A stretch of 35,351 nucleotides of DNA from an uncultured Clostridia bacterium (GCA_944384215.1 CALWSN010000107.1:1-35351), one strand, 5' to 3'. Counted from the first letter of the stretch, positions 1 to 8,973 are shown. The notes: generated by a model not told the origin, from the letters alone. Program-made: numbers and translations.

Positions 1-2585
1 TAGAATTTGATAATTATTTTTTAGATATAAAGAAAGAAAAAAATATATATACTTTTAGTGATATATCTCATTTTTGTTTAAATATACTCGTTAAAGACAA
101 TAAACCAACTAGTGTTGCCAATCAATATAAAGAAATTTTTGAAGAAATTATTATAGATGAATATCAAGATAGTAATACCATACAAGAAACTCTTTTATCA
201 TCAATATCGACTAATAATAGATTTATGGTAGGTGATATAAAGCAATGTATTTATAGATTTAGGCAAGCAAATACTAATATATTTAATGAAAAATATAATG
301 GATATTTTAATAATAAATTAGATGGAATAAGAATAGATTTAAATGCTAATTTTAGAAGTAATAAATCTGTAATTGATAGTATAAATGTAATTTTTGAAAA
401 TATTATGTCTGAAAAATTAGGTGAAGTTTGTTATGATGAAAATGCAAAACTTTATAATAGTGCATATTTTCCACACTCTGATGAAAATATTTTAGATAAA
501 TGTGAATTAAATATTATTGATTGTAGCCAAGCTATGCAAGATATAGAAGATGATAGTATAACAGATATTGCAAATGACGAAATAGAAGCAAATTTTGTAT
601 GTAAAAAGATAAATGAACTTTTTAATAATAATACAATGATTTTTGATAAAGATATAAATAGTTATAGACCAATACAATATAAAGATATAGTAATATTAAT
701 GCGTAGTAAGTCTAGCTTTGATATATTTCGGAATATTTTATCACAAAATAATATACCTGTTTATACAGAAACAACTAATGGCTTTTATGATTTTACAGAA
801 ATAAAAACTATAATAAATATATTAAATATACTTATTAATCCATTGCAAGATTATGCTTTAATAGGTACTATGTATTCACCTATTTTTAATTTTTCATCAA
901 ATGAGTTGCTAGAGATAAAATTATTTTCTAATAAAAAGATATTTTACTACAATATAATAAATTTTATAGCAAATAGTGATAATGAATTTTTAAAAAATAA
1001 ATGTACAAAATTTTTAGATAAAATAAAAAAATGGGAAAATTTATCTAAAAGTTTAGCTATAAATGAACTTTTATCTTATATATATGAAGATTCAAATTAT
1101 TATAATTATTTAGGGCTTTTAGATAATGGTCATATAAGACAAGCAAATTTATATAGTCTTTTAGAAAAATCTTTATCTTTTGAAGAAACTAATTTACACG
1201 GGCTTTTTAATTTTATAACATATATAAATAAATTTAAAATGGCTAGTGATGACGGAAAAGCATCTATTTTATCAAAAAATGAAAATGTTGTAAAAATTAT
1301 GACTATACATAAAAGTAAAGGATTAGAATTTCCTGTTGTATTTTTATCTAATTTATCAAAAATTTTTAATACAAGTGATAGCAAAGAGGCTATTTTATTT
1401 GATGAAGAATATATGTTTGGGTTATCTATTTTTAATGGAGTATCACAATATGAGCCAAGAAAGAAAATTTCTAGTATACAAAAAAGTATTATTGCTTATA
1501 AAAACAAAGAGGAAAGCTACTCTGAAGAAATGCGTATTTTATATGTTGCATTAACAAGAGCAAAAGAAAATTTAATTTTAACAGGCTGTATAAATAAAAA
1601 TTTTGAAGATACTATTAAAAAAATGGAAAATTTAATTTTACCACAAGTAAAATATGTTTTACCAAGATATTTTATAAAATCTGGTTTAGCTAATAATTAT
1701 TTATCTTGGGTTTATACTGCAATAAAAAATTTTGATAAAAATAACATTTGGCAAGTTAATATTAAAAAATATGAAGATATATTAACCGATAAAATAGGGG
1801 CTAATGTAGCTGATAAAATATCATTAAATAAATCTAAAATGTTTTATAATCTTATTGAGTTAGATAAAGAGGTTAATTATACTAAAAATAAAGATGACAT
1901 ATACCAAAATTTATCTTGGCAATATCCTAACGAAATAATACAAGGATTAAGCTCTACATTATCTGTTTCTGAAATAAAAAGAATATATCAAACTAAATTT
2001 TTAGATTATTTAAAAGTTTATGATAATACTAATTTTACATTTCCTAAATTTTATACTTTAACTAAAGAAGAGTTAAGCCCTATGGAAATAGGTTCTATTT
2101 ATCATAAAATTTTAGAAAATATAGATTTTAGCATTAAAGATGAAAAAGGCCTAGATAATATTTTAAAAACTTTAGTAGAAAAAAATATTATAACAGATAA
2201 AGAGATAAAATCTATTAATAAAAATATAATATTATCATTTTTAACTACCGATTTAGTTAAAAGAATAAATAATTCAAAATTTATAAAAAGAGAAAGTGCA
2301 TTTACTTTAGGGATTAAACCTAAAGATATTTATGCAGATGAGCAATTTAAAAATGTAGATAATAATATATTAGTTAGTGGGATTATAGATTTATATTTTG
2401 AAGAAGAAGATGGATTAGTTTTAGTTGATTATAAAACCGATAAAACAAAAAGTCAAAAAGCACTTGTAAATAGATATAAATCTCAATTAGAAATATATAA
2501 AAAAGCATTAGAACAGTCAACAGGAAAAAAAGTGAAAGAATGTATTATATATTCTATATTACATAATATTTATATAGTAATATAA
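1..2585 (+). CDS. addA: ATP-dependent helicase/nuclease subunit A, C-terminal part (5' end outside window)
   Basis: The frame is open from base 3, so the gene runs in from the left edge and is not started by the ATG at 225. AddA is the helicase-nuclease subunit of the AddAB complex, which resects double-strand breaks up to Chi for RecA loading. Visible UvrD/SF1 helicase motifs are the Walker B box DEYQDS (bases 156-173), motif III GDIKQCIYRFRQA just after it, MTIHKSKGLEFPVV (near 1300) and LYVALTRAKENL (near 1540). The C-terminus carries a RecB-type nuclease: GIIDLYF, then LVDYKTDK (near 2425), then a QLEIYKKAL helix, so the nuclease Asp/Lys set is present. About 860 codons are visible against roughly 1,200 for the family; the missing part holds Walker A. 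addB would be expected upstream. Codon use matches the neighbours. Confidence 0.96.
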   Translation, partial: EFDNYFLDIKKEKNIYTFSDISHFCLNILVKDNKPTSVANQYKEIFEEIIIDEYQDSNTIQETLLSSISTNNRFMVGDIKQCIYRFRQANTNIFNEKYNGYFNNKLDGIRIDLNANFRSNKSVIDSINVIFENIMSEKLGEVCYDENAKLYNSAYFPHSDENILDKCELNIIDCSQAMQDIEDDSITDIANDEIEANFVCKKINELFNNNTMIFDKDINSYRPIQYKDIVILMRSKSSFDIFRNILSQNNIPVYTETTNGFYDFTEIKTIINILNILINPLQDYALIGTMYSPIFNFSSNELLEIKLFSNKKIFYYNIINFIANSDNEFLKNKCTKFLDKIKKWENLSKSLAINELLSYIYEDSNYYNYLGLLDNGHIRQANLYSLLEKSLSFEETNLHGLFNFITYINKFKMASDDGKASILSKNENVVKIMTIHKSKGLEFPVVFLSNLSKIFNTSDSKEAILFDEEYMFGLSIFNGVSQYEPRKKISSIQKSIIAYKNKEESYSEEMRILYVALTRAKENLILTGCINKNFEDTIKKMENLILPQVKYVLPRYFIKSGLANNYLSWVYTAIKNFDKNNIWQVNIKKYEDILTDKIGANVADKISLNKSKMFYNLIELDKEVNYTKNKDDIYQNLSWQYPNEIIQGLSSTLSVSEIKRIYQTKFLDYLKVYDNTNFTFPKFYTLTKEELSPMEIGSIYHKILENIDFSIKDEKGLDNILKTLVEKNIITDKEIKSINKNIILSFLTTDLVKRINNSKFIKRESAFTLGIKPKDIYADEQFKNVDNNILVSGIIDLYFEEEDGLVLVDYKTDKTKSQKALVNRYKSQLEIYKKALEQSTGKKVKECIIYSILHNIYIVI

Positions 2586-2643
2586 TGTTTAATTAAGTTT
2601 TTTTTGGCAACAATATTACTAAAACATTTAATGAGGTGATATT

Positions 2644-2814
2644 TTGAAAAGAAAAAACTTAAAAAATTGTCCAAGCTTTAAATCTATAACATCTAATGAG
2701 GCTATGTATAATAAACCATTAACATCAAATTGTTCACATTGTGTGTACTTTTCTTCAAAAAATTGTCATTTTGAAGCATCTAACGATATAGAACCAGATA
2801 TAGATTTTATATAA
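2644..2814 (+). CDS. 56-residue cysteine-rich small protein downstream of addA
   Basis: This short gene starts at a TTG preceded by a good ribosome binding site (GAGGTGAT, 2632-2639). The product is 56 residues, strongly basic at the N-terminus (MKRKNLKNC) and acidic at the C-terminus. It has four cysteines: Cys9, the pair Cys30-x2-Cys33, and Cys41, with His32 and His42 beside them. That spacing could hold one zinc ion or a small iron-sulfur site, which is inference. There is no signal peptide or membrane segment. The stop codon lies inside the terminator hairpin that follows. It sits about 60 bases after addA in the same direction and is probably cotranscribed. I do not recognise a named family. 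Confidence 0.72.
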   Translation: MKRKNLKNCPSFKSITSNEAMYNKPLTSNCSHCVYFSSKNCHFEASNDIEPDIDFI

Positions 2815-2847
2815 ATAAAAGGCTGATAAAATCAGCCTTTTATTTAT
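2811..2847. terminator. Bidirectional terminator between the small Cys-rich gene and coaX
   Basis: A perfect 16-bp inverted repeat with a 5-base TAAAA loop and a GC-rich core (GGCTGA/TCAGCC). The A-run on the left and T-run on the right give a U-tract on either strand. Both flanking stop codons (2812-2814 and 2840-2842) are inside the stem. Confidence 0.9.
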
Positions 2848-3610
2848 GATGATTTTTTAAATATATAGCATAAAGACCTTTTAACAACAAATCATCATCA
2901 TATATAATCTCTTTTTTACAAAATGGTATTATATGATTTGCTATACCACCAGTGGCTACAACAGTAGCTTTATAGCCTAAGTCTTCTTCTATACGTTCTA
3001 TCATACCATCTATCATAGCAGCACTACCTAATATTATACCGCTTTTCATACAATCTATTGTGTTAGTACCAATAGTTTTTTTAGGCTCATCTAAGCTAAT
3101 ATAAGGAAGCTGTGCTGTCATACCCGATAGAGCATTTAAAGATATTTTAACACCAGGTATTATGCAACCACCAATATAATTTTTATTTTTATCAATAACA
3201 GATATAGTAGTAGCAGTTCCCATATCTATAATAATTAAAGGTGGCTTAAATTGATTTAAACAAGCAACGCTATTTACTACTAAATCACTACCTAGTTGTG
3301 CAGGGTTGTCCATTAATATATTTAAACCTGTTTTTATACCAGGGCCTACTATCATAGGCTCTTTTTTTATTATTGTTTTTACAGCTTGCTTAATAGCATC
3401 TAAAACAGGTGGAACAACAGAAGATATTATACAATCTTCTATTTCATTTATATTAATATTATATATATCTAGCATATTTTTTATTTGAATAGTATACTGG
3501 TCGTAAGACAGTTTTTTTTCAGTATATAATCTTGCTATAAAATGTATTTTATGTTTATCTATACCACCAAGTACAATATTTGTATTACCTATATCAACTG
3601 CTAATAACAT
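2840..3610 (-). CDS. coaX: Type III pantothenate kinase
   Basis: CoaX phosphorylates pantothenate to 4'-phosphopantothenate, the first step of coenzyme A synthesis in the cytoplasm. The 256-residue product has the ASKHA-fold features of the family: an N-terminal DIGNTN phosphate loop (residues 6-11), GPGIKTGL near residue 94, a conserved Asp in the GSDLVVN segment, and DMGTATT near residue 129 as the second phosphate loop. Length is normal for CoaX. Start ATG has AGGAG six bases upstream. It follows the ECF S-component gene by 21 bases and is probably cotranscribed with it from the promoter near 4330. Family assignment is secure. Confidence 0.95.
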   Translation of the reverse strand: MLLAVDIGNTNIVLGGIDKHKIHFIARLYTEKKLSYDQYTIQIKNMLDIYNININEIEDCIISSVVPPVLDAIKQAVKTIIKKEPMIVGPGIKTGLNILMDNPAQLGSDLVVNSVACLNQFKPPLIIIDMGTATTISVIDKNKNYIGGCIIPGVKISLNALSGMTAQLPYISLDEPKKTIGTNTIDCMKSGIILGSAAMIDGMIERIEEDLGYKATVVATGGIANHIIPFCKKEIIYDDDLLLKGLYAIYLKNHHK

Positions 3611-3631
3611 TTTTTTCTCCTTTTATGTAAA

Positions 3632-4255
3632 TTAAACTGATTTTAATATTTTAAATAAAGCTTTACAAATAGCTAAAACTAATATAGCAGAAGCTAATGC
3701 TTCTAAAAAAGCATTAAAACCAACACTTGCAAATATAGCGGTTAGTAAATTATCTAAGCTTGTGTTTAATATTTCTGCATATTTTTCAGCAAAAAATATA
3801 TAAATAAACCCTAAAACTAATATTGTATTTGTTAGAGACCCAATCAAACCACTTATTATTAGAGAAATATTTATATTTAGATATTTTTTTAATAAATTAA
3901 ACACATAATAAGGTATTACACCAACTAATATTCTAGGAACAAAACATACAATAAGGCTAAATAAATTACCACTTATTATAGGTGAAAAAAAGTAAGATGT
4001 TAAACTAGGTTGCAAATGAGCCATAATAAAGCTATTTAAGCCAAATATAAAACCAAGAAATGCACCTTTTTTAGGACCTAATATTATAGAACCTATAATT
4101 ACAGGTATATGTACTGTAACTATTTTAAAAACTCCCAAAGGAATAAAACCAAAGGGGGTCATTCCTAAAGTAAATATTATTGCAGAAAACAATGCAATTT
4201 TTACAGTATCTTTTGCAATACTATTATTTTTAGAAAAAGATGAAAAGTTATTCAT
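3632..4255 (-). CDS. ECF transporter S component, probably for pantothenate
   Basis: A 207-residue integral membrane protein with about six hydrophobic segments and the ECF S-component signature region: an N-terminal helix with LGMTPFGFIPLG, then a segment with VHIPVIIG and LGPKKGAFLGFIFGL. S components bind one vitamin and dock onto a shared energy-coupling module (EcfA, EcfA', EcfT), none of which is encoded here, so this would be a group II system. Substrate cannot be read from the sequence. The operon with coaX suggests pantothenate (PanT-like); folate or another vitamin is possible. Start ATG has AAGGAGG eight bases upstream. Confidence 0.85.
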   Translation of the reverse strand: MNNFSSFSKNNSIAKDTVKIALFSAIIFTLGMTPFGFIPLGVFKIVTVHIPVIIGSIILGPKKGAFLGFIFGLNSFIMAHLQPSLTSYFFSPIISGNLFSLIVCFVPRILVGVIPYYVFNLLKKYLNINISLIISGLIGSLTNTILVLGFIYIFFAEKYAEILNTSLDNLLTAIFASVGFNAFLEALASAILVLAICKALFKILKSV

Positions 4256-4316
4256 AATAAAATCCTCCTTGCTACTATTCTTAATTAAAAGATACAGTGC
4301 TTAATTTTCAAAAAAT

Positions 4317-4345
4317 ATTATATCAATTAAATATAATATTTGCAA
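4317..4345 (-). promoter_or_regulatory. Promoter of the S-component/coaX operon
   Basis: On the minus strand, a -35 TTGCAA (4340-4345) and a consensus -10 TATAAT (4317-4322) are separated by 17 bases. The leader to the start codon is about 55 bases, with no recognisable riboswitch. Confidence 0.7.
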
Positions 4346-4428
4346 GTATAATTTAAAATATAGATATAATATGTAAACTATAACTTATATTTGCAATTTA
4401 CAAATATATAAAAATAATTAATAAAATA

Positions 4429-4457
4429 TTGTTTTTTTATAAAATTAATGGTATACT
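4429..4457 (+). promoter_or_regulatory. Promoter of the DEAD-box helicase gene
   Basis: A -35 TTGTTT (4429-4434) and -10 TATACT (4452-4457) with a 17-base spacer, 37 bases before the start codon. The short leader has only a ribosome binding site (AAAGGA). No long cold-shock-type 5' leader is seen. Confidence 0.7.
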
Positions 4458-4494
4458 AAAAAAATGTGTAAATTATTTATGAAAGGAACGGATT

Positions 4495-6072
4495 ATGACA
4501 AATTTAAACTTTGAAGAATTACAACTATCAAAAGAATTAATAAGAGCTGTTAAAGATATGGGCTTTGAAGAGGCTACTCCTATACAATCTAAAGCTATAA
4601 CAAAAATTTTAGATGGTAAAGATATTATAGGCCAATCTCAAACAGGTACAGGTAAAACAGCAGCTTTTGGGTTACCTTGTATAGATATGATAGATGTAAA
4701 TAATAAAAAATTACAAGCAGTTATATTATCACCTACAAGAGAGCTTGCAATACAAATATGTGAAGAATTTAGAAAATTTTTAAAATATAAAGATGATATA
4801 AAAGTTTTACCTGTTTATGGTGGACAACCTATTGAAAGGCAAATAGGTGCTTTAAAAAAAGGTGTTCAAATAGTTGTAGGTACACCAGGGCGTGTTATGG
4901 ACCATATGAACAGAAGAACGTTAAAAATGGAAACTGTTAAAATGGTTGTTTTAGATGAAGCAGATGAAATGCTTGATATGGGCTTTAGAGATGATATAGA
5001 AACTATATTAGATAAAATACCTGAAGATAGACAAACTGTGCTATTTTCTGCTACTATGGCTCCAGAGATTATGGAGCTTACTGATAAATATCTTGTAAAC
5101 CCAGAAGTTATTAAAGTTGCTAGAAAAGAGCTTACTGTACCTAACATAGAGCAAATTTATTTTGAGATAAAAGAAAAAACAAAAGTAGAAGCTACATCTA
5201 GGCTTATGGATATGTATTCTCCAGAATTAGTAGTAATTTTTTGTAATACTAAAAAAAGAGTTGATGAGCTTGTAGAGCATTTACAAGGGCGAGGATATTT
5301 TGCAGAAGGTTTACACGGAGATTTAAAACAAATTCAACGTGATATAGTTATGAAAAAATTTAGAAATCGTACAATAGAAATTTTAGTGGCAACAGATGTG
5401 GCTGCTCGTGGTATAGATGTTGATGACGTTGATATGGTTATAAATTATGACTTACCTCAAGATGAAGAATATTACGTTCATAGAATAGGTAGAACGGGTA
5501 GAGCAGGGCGTTCTGGTAGAGCCTTTAGCTTTGTTGTTGGTAGAGAGATATATAAGCTTAGAGATATTATGAAATATACTAAAGCTAAAGTAAAATTAGG
5601 AAAATTACCATCTTTAACAGATATAGAAGAAGCTAAAACTAATAATTTTATAGAAAAAGTTAAATCAGTTATAGAAGAAGGTAGACTTACAAAATACATA
5701 AATATTGTAGAAAATATTATAAATGAAGATATATCAGCAGTAGATATATCGGCAGCACTTTTAAAAATGAATTTATATGATGAAAACACTGAAGATATAG
5801 ATTTTGAAGATGATTTAGAAGATAATAATGAAAAATTAGTAAGATTATTTATAAATGTAGGTAGCAAAAAAAGGGTTAGAGCTAAAGATATAGTTGGTGC
5901 TATTGCTGGTGAATGTGGTATTCCTGGTAAATCCATAGGAGATATTGATATATATGATGATTATACATTTTTAGATGTACCTAAAAAATATGTTAAAGAT
6001 ATATTAAAAGGTATGAAAGGTAAAAAAATTAAAAAAGTTAGTGTTAAAGTTGAACGTGCTAAAAAAAGATAA
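4495..6072 (+). CDS. deaD: DEAD-box ATP-dependent RNA helicase with DbpA-type RNA-binding domain
   Basis: A 525-residue RNA helicase that unwinds short RNA duplexes, probably in ribosome assembly or mRNA turnover. The motifs appear in order: Q-motif region FEEATPIQSKAI (about residue 24), Walker A SQTGTGKTAAF, PTRELAIQ, GTPGRVMDH, the DEAD box VLDEADEML, SAT, then the second RecA domain with HGDLKQIQRD, DVAARGIDV and HRIGRTGRAG. Residues from about 445 to 520 (RLFINVGSKKRVRAKDIVG onward) match the DbpA C-terminal RNA-binding domain, an RRM-like fold. An acidic linker (residues about 415-440) separates the cores. Close to CshA/DeaD/DbpA proteins; which rRNA or mRNA it targets is not visible. 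It has its own promoter and terminator. Confidence 0.95.
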   Translation: MTNLNFEELQLSKELIRAVKDMGFEEATPIQSKAITKILDGKDIIGQSQTGTGKTAAFGLPCIDMIDVNNKKLQAVILSPTRELAIQICEEFRKFLKYKDDIKVLPVYGGQPIERQIGALKKGVQIVVGTPGRVMDHMNRRTLKMETVKMVVLDEADEMLDMGFRDDIETILDKIPEDRQTVLFSATMAPEIMELTDKYLVNPEVIKVARKELTVPNIEQIYFEIKEKTKVEATSRLMDMYSPELVVIFCNTKKRVDELVEHLQGRGYFAEGLHGDLKQIQRDIVMKKFRNRTIEILVATDVAARGIDVDDVDMVINYDLPQDEEYYVHRIGRTGRAGRSGRAFSFVVGREIYKLRDIMKYTKAKVKLGKLPSLTDIEEAKTNNFIEKVKSVIEEGRLTKYINIVENIINEDISAVDISAALLKMNLYDENTEDIDFEDDLEDNNEKLVRLFINVGSKKRVRAKDIVGAIAGECGIPGKSIGDIDIYDDYTFLDVPKKYVKDILKGMKGKKIKKVSVKVERAKKR

Positions 6073-6103
6073 AAGAAAGCTTAAGCTTTCTTTTATCTTT
6101 TTT
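6062..6103. terminator. Bidirectional terminator between deaD and rnj
   Basis: A perfect 42-nt palindrome centred on TTAA, with the core AAAGAAAGC/GCTTTCTTT and A/T tracts on both sides. It contains the stop codon of the helicase gene (6070-6072) and serves the converging RNase J transcript. Confidence 0.9.
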
Positions 6104-6110
6104 GTAAAAG

Positions 6111-7784
6111 TTAAATTTCCATTATTATAGGTAAAATCATAGGATTTCTTTTTGTTTTTTGCCATAAGAAATCTCTTAAAGTTTCTTTTATTAAAGTTTT
6201 TATATAAGCCCATTCAGTAATTTGCTTACCTTCACAAGATAAGAGAGCATCTCTAACTACATTTTTAGCATCAGATATTAAATATTCAGACTCTCTAACA
6301 TAAACAAAACCACGTGATATAATATCAGGGCCAGATAATAAAGTACCTTCAGATTTATCCATAGACACAACAACTATCATTAAACCGTCTTGTGAAAGAT
6401 GTTTTCTATCCCTTAAAACAATATTACCAACATCACCAACACCAAGACCATCAACTAAAATTTGTCCAGATGGAACAGAACCAACAATGCTACCACCATC
6501 ACGGCCAACTTCTAATATTTCGCCACGTTCTAATACAAATACATTTTTTCTATCCATACCAAGCTCAACAGCTAAGTTAGCGTGTGCTTTAAGATGTTTA
6601 AATTCGCCGTGTATAGGCATAAAATATTTAGACTTAATAAGAGCGTGTAAAACTTTTATTTCTTCTTGTCTTGCGTGACCAGAAACGTGAACTTCTTTTA
6701 AACCATCGTATATAACATCGGCACCTTTTTTAAGAAGCTCATTTATAACACGATAAACATTTTTTTCATTACCTGGTATAGGTGATGCACTAATGATAAC
6801 TTTATCTCTAGGTTTAATCTCTACTTGTTTATGGTCGTTTTGAGATATTCTAGAAAGGGCAGACATAGTTTCGCCTTGGCTACCTGTCATAATAATAACA
6901 AGTTTATCATCAGTATAATTTTTTATAGTGCTAGCATCTATAAATACTTTTTTAGGTGCATCTAAATAACCAAGCTCACAAGCTGTTTTTACAACGTTAT
7001 TCATACTACGACCTATAATAGCTACTTTTCTTTTATATTTTATAGCACAGTTTATAACTTGTTGTATACGGTGTATGTTAGAAGAAAAAGTAGCAACCAT
7101 TATTCTTTGGTCTAAAGATTCGGCAAATATTTCTTCAAATATTACACCAACACTACGTTCACTCATTGTAAAGCCTTTTAGCTCAACATTTGTACTTTCG
7201 CACATAAAAAGTAAAACACCTTTTTTACCAATTTGTGCAAATCTTTGAAGGTCGATAGACTCTCCTTGTATAGGAGTATAGTCTATTTTAAAGTCTCCAG
7301 AATGTACAATAGCACCAGCAGGTGTGAATATAGCTAAAGCACAAGAATCTGCAATACTATGTGTTGTAGCTATAAACTCTACTTTAAAACTATTACCTAA
7401 TTTTATAGTATCTCCAGCAGATACACACACTCTATTTACTTTATTTAAAATATTATGTTCTTTTAATTTATTTTCTACTAAGCCTATTGTAAGCTTAGTA
7501 CCATATATAGGCACATTAAGCTCTTTTAAAAAATATGGTAAAGCACCTATATGGTCTTCGTGGCCGTGTGTTAAAACAACACCTTTTACTTTTTCTCTAT
7601 TTTTTACAAGATATGAAAAATCTGGTATAACAAGGTCTATACCAAGCATATCATCTTCAGGAAAAGCAACTCCACAGTCTACAACTATTATTTCATCGTT
7701 AATTTCAAAAGCTGTTATATTTTTACCTATCTCTTGAAGACCACCAAGAGGGATAACTTTAATTTTTGCATTTTTTACAGCCAA
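6111..7784 (-). CDS. rnj: Ribonuclease J
   Basis: RNase J is a metallo-beta-lactamase/beta-CASP nuclease with 5'-3' exonuclease and endonuclease activity in mRNA decay and rRNA maturation. The 557-residue product shows LGGLQEIGKN near the N-terminus, the zinc motif THGHEDHIGALP (about residues 73-84), HSIADS and HSGDFKID for the remaining ligands, and beta-CASP motifs MTGSQGE and HVSGHARQE. Start is a TTG (7782-7784), chosen because GGAGGT lies six bases upstream and the family N-terminus begins there. Length is normal. Bacillus has two paralogues, J1 and J2; I cannot tell which this matches. It lies about 80 bases downstream of the DUF1292 gene, possibly read through from that operon. Confidence 0.95.
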   Translation of the reverse strand: MAVKNAKIKVIPLGGLQEIGKNITAFEINDEIIVVDCGVAFPEDDMLGIDLVIPDFSYLVKNREKVKGVVLTHGHEDHIGALPYFLKELNVPIYGTKLTIGLVENKLKEHNILNKVNRVCVSAGDTIKLGNSFKVEFIATTHSIADSCALAIFTPAGAIVHSGDFKIDYTPIQGESIDLQRFAQIGKKGVLLFMCESTNVELKGFTMSERSVGVIFEEIFAESLDQRIMVATFSSNIHRIQQVINCAIKYKRKVAIIGRSMNNVVKTACELGYLDAPKKVFIDASTIKNYTDDKLVIIMTGSQGETMSALSRISQNDHKQVEIKPRDKVIISASPIPGNEKNVYRVINELLKKGADVIYDGLKEVHVSGHARQEEIKVLHALIKSKYFMPIHGEFKHLKAHANLAVELGMDRKNVFVLERGEILEVGRDGGSIVGSVPSGQILVDGLGVGDVGNIVLRDRKHLSQDGLMIVVVSMDKSEGTLLSGPDIISRGFVYVRESEYLISDAKNVVRDALLSCEGKQITEWAYIKTLIKETLRDFLWQKTKRNPMILPIIMEI

Positions 7785-7831
7785 ATCTACACCTCCATTT
7801 TTATATAAAATTGTAAGTAAGTTCTATATAC

Positions 7832-7864
7832 AATCAATTTTTTATAAATTATTTAAAATTGATT
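7832..7864. repeat. AT-rich inverted repeat after the DUF1292 gene
   Basis: Ten-base arms (AATCAATTTT and AAAATTGATT) flank a 13-base AT loop and overlap the DUF1292 stop codon region. It may be a weak terminator between that operon and rnj, but the stem is nearly free of G/C pairs. Confidence 0.35.
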
Positions 7865-8171
7865 AAAATTCCATTTCATAGTCAGTTTCATTTTCTTGTA
7901 AAAGTATTAAAACTTTATTATATTCGTTATTATCTTCAACAGGCATATAAATAGCCTCTTCGCCATCTTCGCCTACTTGTTTTAAAATAAAGGCTTCTGC
8001 TTCATCTTTATCAAAATCATCACAAGCAACAACTAATAAATACTGTATATTATTATCTACAATACCATCTATAACAAAACATTCTATAACATCACCATTA
8101 TCAGATACAATAGATATAACATCATAAGTATCTTCCATATCATCTAAAATATTATCAAATTCTTCTTGCAT
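7863..8171 (-). CDS. DUF1292 family protein (YrzB-like)
   Basis: A 102-residue, strongly acidic cytoplasmic protein with no signal peptide or membrane segment. The order of features (an acidic start, ISIVSDNGDVIECFVID, a YLLVVACDD strand and a C-terminal VLILLQENE) fits DUF1292, the family of Bacillus YrzB, whose function is unknown. It lies 14 bases after ruvX, in the ireB-ruvX-DUF1292 order that is widely conserved in Firmicutes. Start ATG has AAAGGA six bases upstream. No catalytic motif is visible. Confidence 0.85.
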   Translation of the reverse strand: MQEEFDNILDDMEDTYDVISIVSDNGDVIECFVIDGIVDNNIQYLLVVACDDFDKDEAEAFILKQVGEDGEEAIYMPVEDNNEYNKVLILLQENETDYEMEF

Positions 8172-8185
8172 AGCTTATCCTTTCT

Positions 8186-8617
8186 TTATAACATTTTACT
8201 ATTACAGTCTAAATAACCTTGTAAAATAAAAACAGCTGCCATTTTATCAATAACATCTTTACGTTTTTTACGGCTTAAATCTGCCTCTAAAAGACTTCTT
8301 TCAGCACCAACAGTGCTAAGTCTTTCATCCCAAAGTATAACTTCAATATTATTAAAAGTTTTTTCTAGCTTTTTTTTAAAGGCTTCAGTTTTTTCGCCTC
8401 TTTCACCAACAGTATTGTTCATATTTTTAGGATAACCTAAAACTATTTTTTCAACACCATAGTCTTTAATAATTTGTCCGATTCGTTCAACACTTTTATT
8501 AATGCTTTCTTCTTTATCACGGCGTATAATCTCAACACCTTGAGCAGTCCAACCAAAAGGGTCGCTTATAGCAACCCCAATAGTTTTTTGTCCAAAATCT
8601 AGCCCTAATATTCTCAC
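8186..8617 (-). CDS. ruvX: Holliday junction resolvase-like protein RuvX/YqgF
   Basis: A 143-residue RNase H-fold protein. The N-terminal [16 protein letters not shown] strand supplies the first catalytic Asp, WDERLST (about residue 97) the middle acidic residue, and the C-terminal KDVIDKMAA segment the last Asp. Members of the family are linked to Holliday junction resolution and to maturation of the 16S rRNA 5' end (YqgF). Start is GTG (8615-8617) with only a weak TAGG upstream, overlapping the stop of ireB, which suggests translational coupling. It is the middle gene of the ireB-ruvX-DUF1292 operon. Confidence 0.93.
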   Translation of the reverse strand: MRILGLDFGQKTIGVAISDPFGWTAQGVEIIRRDKEESINKSVERIGQIIKDYGVEKIVLGYPKNMNNTVGERGEKTEAFKKKLEKTFNNIEVILWDERLSTVGAERSLLEADLSRKKRKDVIDKMAAVFILQGYLDCNSKML

Positions 8618-8629
8618 TTTTTATAAAAC

Positions 8630-8893
8630 CTATAAACTATTTAAATAGCTTTTAACAATTTCTTCTAAAAGCTCATTTCTTTCTATTTTACTAATAGCAC
8701 TTCTAGCACCTTTATGGCTAGTAATATAAGTAGGGTCGCCAGATAAAATGTAGCCTACTATTTGATTAACAGGATTATAGCCTTTTTCAAGCATAGCATT
8801 TTTAACATCTGTAAGCATAAAATCAACTTTTGTTTTTTCATTTGGTTGGTAAGCATCAAATTTTTGAGTTAATGATAAATCTTTTTCGCTCAT
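8630..8893 (-). CDS. ireB: IreB family regulatory phosphoprotein
   Basis: An 87-residue protein matching the IreB (DUF965/YrzL) family through [19 protein letters not shown] and the C-terminal EEIVKSYL. In Enterococcus, IreB is phosphorylated near its N-terminus by the PASTA kinase IreK and modulates cephalosporin tolerance. Here Ser2, Ser7 and Thr9 are candidate sites, which is inference. First gene of an operon with ruvX and the DUF1292 gene; GGAGG precedes the ATG. No kinase gene is in the window. Confidence 0.92.
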   Translation of the reverse strand: MSEKDLSLTQKFDAYQPNEKTKVDFMLTDVKNAMLEKGYNPVNQIVGYILSGDPTYITSHKGARSAISKIERNELLEEIVKSYLNSL

Positions 8894-8944
8894 AAAAGCA
8901 CCTCCTAAAATAAATATAAAACCCGAACATTACTTACTGTAATA

Positions 8945-8973
8945 ATAATAATACAAATTAGGTATTATTGCAA
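8945..8973 (-). promoter_or_regulatory. Promoter of the ireB-ruvX-DUF1292 operon
   Basis: On the minus strand, -35 TTGCAA (8968-8973) and -10 TATTAT (8945-8950) have a 17-base spacer and stand about 50 bases before ireB. Confidence 0.6.

Noticed and set aside
225..227. ATG as the start of the addA reading frame
   Set aside because: The same frame is open to the left edge and carries the Walker B motif DEYQD upstream, so the gene begins outside the window.
5478..5936. 152-residue antisense reading frame within the helicase gene
   Set aside because: It mirrors the coding frame of deaD, has no ribosome site, and has the Ser/Ile/Leu-rich composition typical of shadow frames in AT-rich genes.
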